Shown one piece after another: positions 35,040-44,146 of a stretch of DNA of 64,000 bases. The stretch comes from Amyloporia xantha (taxonomy: Eukaryota > Basidiomycota > Agaricomycetes > Polyporales > Adustoporiaceae), in contig JAYKKR010000010.1 in assembly GCA_036971615.1 (NCBI GenBank), positions 930,001 through 994,000 on the forward strand, in the 5' to 3' direction. How positions within the stretch are numbered: position 1 is the first letter of the stretch; each line of letters begins with the position of its first letter. The translations under genes and the position numbers were made by a program. The notes below the pieces were generated by a model. It was not told the DNA's origin and made no database searches. It was given only the letters and a program-made list of their open reading frames with translations.

Positions 35040-35876
35040 ATGTCCTCTCACTTTTACGAAGTAGCACTCTCTGGAGAGTTCTTCTCTCAGGACCTATCAG
35101 GTGAAACTTCTCTGTATACCTATACGATATTCCGTTCTGACCCAACATCTGCACTCGCCCAGCCATTTTGAACCGCATTACGCTGCATAGTGAATCCGCA
35201 CACCAGATGCTTGCGCGGGAACTTGTCTTCGAGCCTTTTGATGCACACCAACAGCGGGAACAGGGAAATGAGCCGGTCTTGCTCCGAGCTCGCAAGGAAA
35301 TGCTTGAGCCAGATGCGAAATGGTGAAAGAGGTGACCTCTACACACTGTGGGAACCGCCACTAACAATACTTCTCAGGATATTGTACTCGTATCTCAAGC
35401 CGGAGTCGGTACGTGTCCATCCAGAAGCGACAGTGAGACCATGGGCCACCTGCCAAGTGGTCGGAAATGCGCTCAACTTCGCATCTGCCCTGGGATACAT
35501 GTGCGTATATTCTGGAGAAATGTAGCTCTTGCGTTCTCTTACAGGCTTTCCGTCGCAGCCGCGGGTCACAGATATACAAGCGAGGTTACATCTTCCGACG
35601 TGGTCCACTTGTGATTCAGATGTTCCAGCAGGAGCAAGTACGTGCACTATTTTTATGATTCCTTCTAGATATTATCTAACTGTAGACTACAAGGTGGATC
35701 TGAAGACGCAGAAGCCCATTCCGGCGCATATCGACGCCTTATGGGAAGTGGAGGTGAAGACGGCGGCACCCGTCAGACATAGCCCAGAGTTACCCCTCAG
35801 CAAATATGTGGAAGCAGTGCTTGAGGTGCAGTTGCTTATGAAGGGACTACTTGATCTCAGAAGGCAGGATGTTTGA
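35040..35876 (+). CDS. MED18: Mediator complex subunit 18
   Basis: Head-module subunit of Mediator, linking regulators to RNA polymerase II. Exons are 35040-35100, 35163-35322, 35378-35504, 35545-35637 and 35694-35876, giving 207 residues with all joins in frame. The family outline is clear: YEVALSGEFF at the start, ILNRITLHSES, REQGNEPVLLRARKEM, the central LYSYLKPESVRVHPEATVRP, then YKRGYIFRRGPLVIQMFQQE and the final EAVLEVQLLMKGLLDLRR. The ATG at 35040 was chosen because MSSHFYEVALSGEF matches the family start. It converges on BCD1 with only 83 bp between the stop codons. Confidence 0.85.
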
Positions 35877-35959
35877 TCCTATGCAGCATTCTGCGGTTGG
35901 AGGTACGGTGGAAGAGCTCTCGAGAAGTGATATATCAAGTCTGCAGCGTGGCTCTGCTG

Positions 35960-37476
35960 TTATTCTTCGTCTTCTCCCCCAGAATCGCCCCAGTCCACGC
36001 GTTCTTCGTCTTGGTCAATGGAACCCGCCAAACGTCCGTCACCAGCTGGATCGCGGAGCGCGCCTGCCTGGCGAAGCTGTTCAAGCAACACAGCTAGATC
36101 TTCCGGGCCTGCTTCCAGCTCGTCATCTGTCTCGCCCTCGGCGTCCTCGTCTCCTAGTCCATCGTCGAACTCATTTTCGCCCATCATAGAGCCACCGTTG
36201 TCTGCATGTGGAGCTCCGATCTGTCCCTCGTCATCACTCCCAGCGTACCCACCGAGCAGATCCATCACGTTTCGTTCTTCCATCTCTTCGCCTTCCTCCT
36301 CACTACCGTAACCACCGAGCAGACCTGTGATAGCTTTCCTCCTCTCTCTCGTATTCAACTTTCGTCGTTTGGGGGACCGGTCGGCTATACTCCGGAGGAC
36401 TGATCCTTGGTCGTCGACAATCGTCCCACTAAAGGCTCCATCTTCCCAAACCTCAATCGTAGGAAATTCGACAAAGCTCTTGTGTTTGAGGGCGGTTGCA
36501 AGGGTTTGTGTGGGATCGAGTTTGTAGTAACCTTCGCAGAGAAGCTGACCGGGACGAGGAGCGGTGGAATCGAGGCGCGAATTCAGGGACGCTAGTGGGT
36601 CGAGGGGTGTGCGCATCACGCAGGTGGGTGAAATGAAGGCGTCCGGGATGTCGGGATCGGGCGACACTAGAGGGCTGAGCCACGCTGGGATAGGGTCTCC
36701 CTTCTTTGATTTACTGCGTTCAGCGACTTGCGATTGTATAATGGATAGCAGAGTCTTCTCTAGTGAGTTCCTATGTGTTACAAGCGTGAAGGGTACGTCT
36801 TGCTGTGTGGAAGAAGCTGCCAGAGGGTTTGGAGGAGGATGGAATTTGAATTCGATTGTCAAAAGTGCAGTTTTATTTCTGCAAACCATACGCGAATGAA
36901 AACATATGATTATCTGGTACATACAAAAAAGGCTAATGCGTACTTGAAGTCCCACGTAGACTGATTGAGAATGCGGCGTTCCATACCAGTGGGAAGGATT
37001 TCCATCTCAATGTCCCGAAAGTCGAGCTGCATCTTCAGCACGTCCCGTTTCGACCTTGTCTGCCCGCCAGCATTTCCGGCCGTTCCTCTGCCTCTTCCCC
37101 TTCCTCGACCTCGCATCCCTACGGCAATTCTCCCGCGTTTGATGTTAGCGCCACCAGCCATGTACCCACCCTGCACGATCTCTCGCCCCCATTCACCGAC
37201 CTGTCTGCCCGTTTCCTCCAGGAATGTATAGTCGTTCATCAGTGCCATATACCCGTACTGGGACATGGGAACATAAGCAGCTTTGTTACGCACACCCGAG
37301 CATCCGGCACCGACGGACTTGTGTTTAGTGGAGCATGACATCGAGCATGTGCGCATCGAGCAGCGAGGACAGGTATAGATAGCGGACTGAGTCTGACATA
37401 TAGTGCATAAAGATACTATGGGTGAGGTGCTAGTCGAAGCCTCGGGCTGAGATAGAGGTGGAATAGGTTGAGCCAT
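35960..37476 (-). CDS. BCD1: box C/D snoRNA assembly protein BCD1 (HIT zinc finger)
   Basis: Nuclear factor needed for box C/D snoRNP assembly, related to human ZNHIT6. Two exons, 37476-36944 and 36878-35960, give 483 residues. The N-terminal HIT finger has paired cysteines (CTICQTQSAIYTCPRCSMRT, CSMSCSTKHKSVGAGC) and is followed by NKAAYVPMSQYGYMALMNDY, which is typical of BCD1. An RG-rich stretch (GMRGRGRGRGRGTAG) may bind RNA. The middle carries a folded beta region (ILPTGMERRILNQSTWDFK, LTIEFKFHPP), and the tail is highly acidic. The start MAQPIPPLSQPEAS is the first ATG before the finger. Confidence 0.88.
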
Positions 37477-37791
37477 TACAGCCTCTCAACGTCCGGAGTG
37501 TAGTCAAGCAAGTTTAGGTGCACACGACTGAGATCGAACGCAGAAAAATAGTGTCACGTGTACCTAAATTGGCGCGACGCGACACGCGAGCGCGTCCAGG
37601 ACTCCCTGATCCGCTCCCGGAATTGAAAGCTGCTCACATTGTGCAGGAAAATAGACGCGCTGATTTAGACAGTACTCGAGTTGACGAACAGAAATATGGA
37701 AGAAACATAGATGACAGCCGTACAGTATAAATCTAACAAAGCCAAGTCTCGTGGAAGATGGTTAGTCCACACTCCTGAACAATGCACCATC
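37477..37791. other. intergenic between BCD1 and DRE2
   Basis: 315 bp between two minus-strand genes, holding the BCD1 promoter and the DRE2 3' region. Nothing else seen. Confidence 0.5.
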
Positions 37792-38867
37792 TCAAATGTC
37801 GTCCATCCCGATGTCAATCTCTACCTTCTCTCCTGGCCTGAAGGCTGGCAGACCTGTGGACACGGAGTGAGCAAATATGTCTTCGTCTTGGCGATAACAG
37901 GACATACCGCGGTACGGGCAGCTTGAGCATCTGAATGCATCTCCGAGGTAGCAGTTGCCACAACTGCTCGTCGCTTTTGGCGCCGCCGCTGCGGCAGCCA
38001 CTAGCCTGTCCTTTTCGCCTTGCGATACCTCCATAGTGTCCCCGCTCTCTGCCCCGTCGAGTAGAACGACCTTGCTTGTCGTCAATTCTTCCGCCTCCAG
38101 CTCTGCCAGACCACATGTGCAGTTTTTGCACGCCTTCTTCTTCCGAGGAGCTCCCGAGGATACGGGCTCACATGTTGCCGGCCGCTCACGGTCGGCGTCG
38201 GTAAGGAGGCTCTCTGCATCGATAGTGGGCGTGGATGGAGCGGTCAGTGTCCATAGAGCTTTCTTGGAGGCCTTGCGTTCCGAGTCGGTCTTCCGACGGA
38301 GCGGGAGGGCAGCGGCAGGTGCAGATTTCAGCGGGACACCCGTGGTATGGGCGGGCTTTTGTGCAATAAGGGTGCCATCTGCAACAGTGGAGAGAATCTT
38401 GAAGCCCGCAAGGGTGAGCTGGGAAGGGAGATCGGGGAGAGAAGAAGAGAGGTGCTGGATATGTACTGTCCCCAGGGGCTCGAGCCCTGATAGCAACTGG
38501 GAAAGGAGTTCGGACAGTCTTGGTGACAATGCATCGTACTCTGGTGGCGAAAGAGTAACGTAGACCGAGGAAAAGCTCGAAGGCGTCAAGGTCGTGGCTA
38601 CCAATACGAGCGAAGCCGTTTGTCAGCACGAGGCCGAATGACGCAGGGCCGATCCTGGGCATACGCACCTCCATCCAAGAGCCTATCAACCATATACTTC
38701 TCTACATTTCTTGTTTCCTGTAGACTGGTGATAAGGGACTGATAGGTACCATCCTCAGCGGTCGCTGGAGAGCCGATGGCGAGTGCAGGCCCCTTGGCGG
38801 GTACAGCTGCGACAATTTTGTGATCTAGAGGAACGACAGGGGATGCGTAGATCGCTGTAGGGGCCAT
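37792..38867 (-). CDS. DRE2: Fe-S cluster assembly protein DRE2 (anamorsin/CIAPIN1)
   Basis: Electron carrier in cytosolic Fe-S protein assembly, working with the reductase TAH18. Exons are 38867-38669, 38597-37908 and 37853-37792, giving 316 residues. The C-terminal half holds the two cluster-binding motifs: motif A ending [15 protein letters not shown], and motif B with twin CX2C pairs in [19 protein letters not shown]. The protein ends [11 protein letters not shown], as in the family. The N-terminal region corresponds to the SAM-methyltransferase-like domain. The last intron (37854-37907) is 54 nt, in frame and free of stops, so retention would only insert 18 residues before the last 19 or so residues. 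Confidence 0.9.
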
Positions 38868-39265
38868 TGCTGGGGACGGAAGATGGGAGAAGGACTGGGG
38901 CACCCTCGTTGAGAGCTGGGGTGTTTTTGAAGTCAGGCGTTGAAATGGCGAGACGAGCTGCTTACTGAGGAGAGGAGTCAAATCGAAATATTGACACGGC
39001 TGCTCTGTCACGGTCGGTCAGTGTCACGCCATTTTCACGGCATGTCACGTACGGCTGAACGATCCTCACTCGATCACTGATTCACTGAAGAACGTCAAGA
39101 AATCTTGCGCGGACTCGGGTCGACATGCACCTCTGACTCATGCTTCACTCAACTCCATGGCAGACATAAGGCGTTGAAAATATTAAATGTCACTCTAGCA
39201 TATTCATAAATGAACGCCCGACCATATATTCGCAGAGACTCTGAAGTCAGCCACGGACGGTCACG
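38868..39265. other. intergenic, DRE2 upstream region
   Basis: 398 bp between two minus-strand genes, including the DRE2 promoter. The DRE2 frame has further upstream start-like codons, but the conserved N terminus begins at 38867. Confidence 0.5.
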
Positions 39266-40483
39266 CTATAGCTTCCAAACCTGTTCCCTCTCGTAGCCCA
39301 TTGCACCCAGCACACCCCCAACTTCTCCCTGCGAGAAATTCCTCCCGAAAGGTCCTGCAATAGCGGTGATCATCCTGAGGAATGTCCATATGAGTGGTCT
39401 TCGCACGAGATGAGTCAGCAGAACTCACGGATCCGGACCGCAGATTAAGATGAGAGTTTTCTTGTCCGCTTTCTGTTGAGCATCTTTATGTCCGTGTCGG
39501 TGCCGGTGCAGAATACTTCGCCACCAACTATCGCCGCTCCCATCCGGTCTGACGGCGCGTTCGATTGCAGCCTGGTTGATCTTGCCGACTCGGAGAACAG
39601 AAGATGCCACTGACGGATGTTCAGGGCCGTCCAGAGAGTCCACGAAGAGGGTCACTGTCAAGTTCTTCAAGTTTTTCTCACTTTTGGACATGAGGGGGTC
39701 GAGTAGTTCGGCAGGCGGGAGTTCGGCAGGTCTGCACGATGAGTGGAGAAGAACGAACCGCATCTTAGATTCGCTCGAGGGGTTCTTCAAGATAGTGTGG
39801 TGCAAGAGCTGATAGAAGGGCGTAATTCCTGTACCACCGGAGATCTTGCAATCGTCAAGACACGATGCAGAAGGTGAAGTCAGGTAACACACCATGATTA
39901 CTTGGTCCCATAGATCATCTTGCCATGGCCATGTCTTGAGCGGCCCTCTTATCTCGATGCTTTCCCCAACACTTTTGGAATGTAGCCAGCGGCCGACTTC
40001 GCCTTTGGGATACTTTTTTATCCAGAATTTCATCCGTCCGTCGCTATCAATCCCTTCAAGAGGCGTATAGGGCCTTTCGACTTGTATGTCGTCATCTTTG
40101 ATGAACACAGACCAAATAGGACCGGACATCGTTTCGTCCGGAGACGGGAGAGACTGAGATGGCACTGTCAAGGTGATCAAGCGAGTACTTGAGTCTGGGC
40201 AAGGCTCGCTAGATGTTAGGGTCACTGGTGTGAAGTGTGTCGGCGAAAGAAGCGCATTGGTGTACGTCGGTGCGGATCGTGAAGCATCTGGCCAAAACAG
40301 ATATGCTCCTGCTGTGCCGCCAGTCGCAAGTAGGCCATAAACGAAGAAAGGTAAGCGCACTTTTGTACGAGGTGGTTCTGTGGTGCTAAACCATCTATTG
40401 GCATGTATTTGTGGCCTGCGTTGCAGACGCACCGAGGGCACCTTTTGCACAAAAAGAATTCGCCGGCGGCCAGATGCAAGCAT
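39266..40483 (-). CDS. mitochondrial FAD-dependent reductase, CYC2-like
   Basis: Ferredoxin-reductase-fold flavoprotein similar to yeast Cyc2 (redox step in cytochrome c heme attachment) and to cytochrome b5 reductases. Exons are 40483-39893, 39844-39429 and 39374-39266, giving 371 residues. An Arg-rich presequence (MLASGRRRILFVQKVPSVRL) and a hydrophobic anchor (PFFVYGLLATGGTAGAYLF) point to the mitochondrial inner membrane. The FAD motif is ERPYTPL, followed by GRMKFWIKKYPKGEVGRWL, the NAD(P) motif ISGGTGITPFYQLLHH and the terminal CGPDPMITAIAGP. The first intron (39845-39892) is 48 nt and stop-free in frame. The ATG at 40483 was preferred over an in-frame codon at 40597 because it opens a proper presequence. 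Confidence 0.8.
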
Positions 40484-40675
40484 CGTTGGCGTTGAGTTCC
40501 CGATTTGGACGCGGGGAAGAATCCCACACGCATCACGTGCGTGTTGAGAGGTACACGGAACGCGTCGACGTCTTGTCCCGTCTCTCGTCTTGTTCATATC
40601 ATATCTACTCCTTTAATGCTCCGTTTGTGAGACGAGCACATCCTATTTCTTTTTTATCTCACGAATTTTACGACC
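40484..40675. promoter_or_regulatory. short divergent promoter, CYC2-like gene and zinc-finger gene
   Basis: 192 bp separate the start codons of two divergent genes and must hold both promoters and leaders. No motif is certain. A CACGTG-type site (catcacgtgcgtg) near 40531 could be an E-box. Confidence 0.4.
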
Positions 40676-42559
40676 ATGAAACGTTCTTACGACTATAGTT
40701 TTGTAAATGACACAGACAACATCACTACCGATGCCCACTCTTTACAACAACCTACCGCGACGCCGGCGACGCATCCATCTATAGGCTTCTATGCCACTAT
40801 CCCGACCAATACATTTTTCAGTGAGCATGCGGACGTAAACTTCTTGGGCCCAACGCTAGAGTTTCGGGTACCTCTTCTCGCTAGTAGCGTAGGATTCAAT
40901 CCCGATTTTCAATCTAACACTGGGCGACAGTCCAACATACAGGGTGGCGACTCTTCCTGCCAAAGCTCTTCTAGTCCTACCACCGTCCCTCATCGTCTGA
41001 CTGGTCTCGGAATTCGTTACGAGAGTTCCTATGATGCCATCGATGATGCTCCTTCGGTCAGACAATCAGCAATATCTCCATCCGAACGCCCGCTCTTCAG
41101 TCCTCCAGCTGCTCCGGACGACTTATCTCTTCATGACATTTGTCATGTCGACTCCTCTCCTGGTCTTAGCTTCTCGGAATATTGTGAAGAGGTCAATCAC
41201 GATCGAGCTGGACGTAACAGTGAGCCTCTTTGCGATGTTCTTGCGTATTCCCTGTCTCCTACGCGTGACTACACGGCGCATGCACCATCTACTTCATCTT
41301 CAATACCGTCCCTCTCTCGTGGTAGCGGCTCTGACGGTAGTCTGAGCGACAATTTGGACGCGAGCTCTGTCAAGGATAATCTGCGGAATCTGCTGGACTT
41401 ATATTCACCACAGCTATGTCTTGGTAAAGATGCAAACTTTCCCTCGGAACCTCTTGTCGGGCTGTTTGCGGACTTTAACATGCGGGAGCTGGTCACGAAA
41501 CACGAGCTACCTGAACTTGGCATCAATCCCGCGGAGATCATGGGCCAGGACATGCACGTCAAGACAGAAGAACCTGAAGTCTATGTTACTCCAAGCCTAG
41601 AACATAAACAGTCTCCGGCTCCAGAACGATCCGTCAATCTTGACGGCGGAGATGCCACCGACGCTGCTTTCCCAGATGAAGCGATCAATGCTATAATCTC
41701 TGTCCTGTCCGCTTCGAAGCGAGAGGAAGACGCACGAGCGGTGGAATTGCCACATGATGGGTCCTGTACTGCCATGTCTGTAAAGGGGGCTTCATTTCTC
41801 GTTCATCAGGTTATTTCTGCTCAACCGGCAATGCCAGTCCGCTCGAGTGCAACTGAGACCGCATTCACTGCGTTCTCTTTCATATCTCCGGGTCTTTTAG
41901 CTCTTCAACCTCCGGGCCGTGCGCCTCTTACAGATATCTATGCACCTCAAGATGTGTCAGAGGGGATTCCTGCAGAGCCTCTTCCACCTGTGGTCAAATC
42001 CCAAAGTCCTATTTTGAACGCCCACTTGGGCATTGAATTAGACGACCTGCGACGCCGAGCGGAGGAATTCCGTCGCGCCAACCCTGGACTCGATATTGAC
42101 AAGACGTGGTTGCAGGCATATGCTGGAAGACTTTCTCAGCGCGGAGAACTCATCGATGATTATCGGTGCTATGTCCTCGGTTGTTCACAGAAAAACAAGA
42201 GGCGGGACCATATTCTGGTGCATGTTGGTTCACACGTTGAACACAGACCGTTCCAGTGCAGTCATTGGTACCGTTCCTACTCTGCCTGAATACATAGCTG
42301 TGGTGAATACTGATGTGTGTCTTTCCGCTTTAGTGGAATGCGGTTCTTACGGAAGAATGAGTGCAAGCGTCATGAATCCAGTCACGGAGGGCACAAGCCG
42401 TTTCGATGCCCCATTTGTGCACCCTTCCAGGACAGAAGCTTTGTTCGTCAGGATCTTCTCAAGAGACACATGCGCGTAACTCATGGAGTGCAAGCGGAGT
42501 CTGCGGCGGATCGACGAAAGCGCGCGAGAGTGATGGCAGAGGACGAGTATTGGCCATAG
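40676..42559 (+). CDS. C2H2 zinc-finger transcription factor
   Basis: Exons 40676-42267 and 42334-42559 give 605 residues. About 500 residues of Ser/Pro/acidic, probably disordered sequence precede a cluster of fingers at the C terminus. CYVLGCSQKNKRRDHILVHV begins the first finger, then CSHCGMRFLRKNECKRHESS (this finger is split by the intron), then CPICAPFQDRSFVRQDLLKR ending HMRVTH. The linker HGGHKPFRC is of the TGEKP type. The protein ends in a basic stretch (AADRRKRARVM) that may be a nuclear signal. It starts 192 bp from the divergent CYC2-like gene. No specific ortholog recognised. Confidence 0.85.
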
Positions 42560-42947
42560 GGCTTAGAGAACGATGACGTGCTGATGCTGGAGCAATAGGG
42601 AATCGCACTGCGAAACTGCAATTCGCCGTAGCGTCTGCATCATTCTATGGGATTTGCATACAAAGATGAACTGAGTGATGCGTGCAGGCTGAGCGGTAGA
42701 CATCTCCTGGTAGTTTCAGCCAAGGGGTCATGAATATGAAAACAAATGGACTACAAAGAAATACAACGCCAATGAACGTTTGGGGTGGTACGACAACATG
42801 GTAGACGCAGAAAGTTACAAACAGCAAGGCGACCGCAGCTATAGGTGAGAGCAGAAGTGGCAATTGTTAGTTCTGGTTCCAACCCACGCAGTGAAGGCGA
42901 AGTCATACCGAATAGTATTAGAAATAAGTATCAATGGGAGCGGGAGT
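42560..42947. other. convergent intergenic region
   Basis: 388 bp between two converging genes. No gene seen. Confidence 0.5.
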
Positions 42948-43739
42948 TCAAGACATGGGATCCGCAAAATTGACGTGGCTCCAGTCTTCCTCCATGCTAT
43001 GCTCAGAAGTTGAGACGTCCGGCTCATCGCGGAAGCGGAAGACTCCTGCGGGAAGGGAGTGGGTACCTAATAACTTCGCAGATCTCAAAGGTTTCATCGG
43101 TCTCGACTGTGTGCTGGACAAGCTGGACATCGACGAATGACGCGTGAAAAATGCGTCGGAAACAACACGTAAATCGTCGTTCATGTCCACATCATCTTCG
43201 AGAGCGAAGGAATCTCCATCGAGTTCCTCAAGCATCGCTAGCTTCCGCTTGTTGGGAGACGATAAAGTCGAAGATAAACCATCCAAATGAACTGAATACA
43301 CTTCTCTAAGCGTGTCGTTCGCGGAACGGAATGGAAGGGATTCAGTGAAAGGGAGCCTAGGTTTTATAGGAGAGACACTGGGAGAAACAGGTGCGGATGC
43401 CGAATAGCCTTCTGCGACGCCTAAGGAGTATCGACGACGCGTCGTCGCGTAAGATTCACGCGCAAAATGCGGATTAGGACCATATATGCGTACTTTTTCT
43501 AACTCTGGAAGCCATGTTCCGAAGGCGTGCTGCAAGTTCGGCGTCGAGGCTAGTAGAACACGCATCGTTAGGCAGTTGTTCCAGACCGGCGAGATGGTAC
43601 AGGCGACGGACCCATTGTTCGGTGTTATATTCATGGCATTTTGTGATACTTTCTCCTCAGCAGTCAGCAGTCGTTTGGTAGGAGAAGACATGGTAATCTT
43701 AGGCTCGTAGATCTGTCTGCAGCTCTCAGGGGTCGCCAT
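42948..43739 (-). CDS. hypothetical Ser/Pro-rich protein
   Basis: A single exon of 263 residues from ATG 43739 (MATPESCRQIYEPK). I do not recognise it. The first third is moderately conserved-looking (CLTMRVLLASTPNLQHAFGT and WLPELEKVRIYGPNPHFARE). The rest is rich in Ser, Pro and acidic residues with many SP dipeptides (SVSPIKPRLPFTES), suggesting phospho-regulation of a disordered protein. The frame stays open upstream to 44054, but that part is in the NPC1-facing promoter and reads as non-coding. It is divergent from NPC1. Confidence 0.55.
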   Translation of the reverse strand: MATPESCRQIYEPKITMSSPTKRLLTAEEKVSQNAMNITPNNGSVACTISPVWNNCLTMRVLLASTPNLQHAFGTWLPELEKVRIYGPNPHFARESYATTRRRYSLGVAEGYSASAPVSPSVSPIKPRLPFTESLPFRSANDTLREVYSVHLDGLSSTLSSPNKRKLAMLEELDGDSFALEDDVDMNDDLRVVSDAFFTRHSSMSSLSSTQSRPMKPLRSAKLLGTHSLPAGVFRFRDEPDVSTSEHSMEEDWSHVNFADPMS

Positions 43740-44146
43740 CGTCATGCATCTGTCACGTGTACGTGTCTGCGGGGAATTTACGTAATTGAACGCGTCGCAC
43801 TGGCGCGACCGAGAGAGTCCTCCTTGGATCCGTCCTTCACACTGCGGGTGGCATAGAGCTTCCACATTCAGGCTCATTAGACAATTTTCGCAACGCTTTT
43901 GGAAGCTCAACTCGCGGCTTGAGTGAGGCAGTTGATCGACAAGGAGCCCAAGCCCCACCTTCGTTCGCCGCTCTCCAAATTCTCCCAGCCCAGGCTGAGC
44001 CCAGCGTCGGCGACCAGTGGCGACTGTTATCTCAGCATCGCCCGCCTGCGCCACCCCAGACCTTGCGGCTTGAGTGAGGCGTCTGACTCTCCAACAATCT
44101 TAGGCGCTAAGGCCGTTACGAAAAGTGTCTATTGCTCCTCGTCTTT
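43740..44146. promoter_or_regulatory. divergent promoter, hypothetical gene and NPC1
   Basis: 407 bp between divergent starts. It contains two copies of the 16-bp direct repeat gcggcttgagtgaggc, at 43914-43929 and 44065-44080. The NPC1 signal-peptide exon may also lie here. Confidence 0.45.
43914..44080 (+). repeat. 16-bp direct repeat pair, 151 bp apart
   Basis: The sequence gcggcttgagtgaggc occurs at 43914-43929 and again, identical and in the same orientation, at 44065-44080. It could be a regulator site or a small duplication. Confidence 0.6.
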
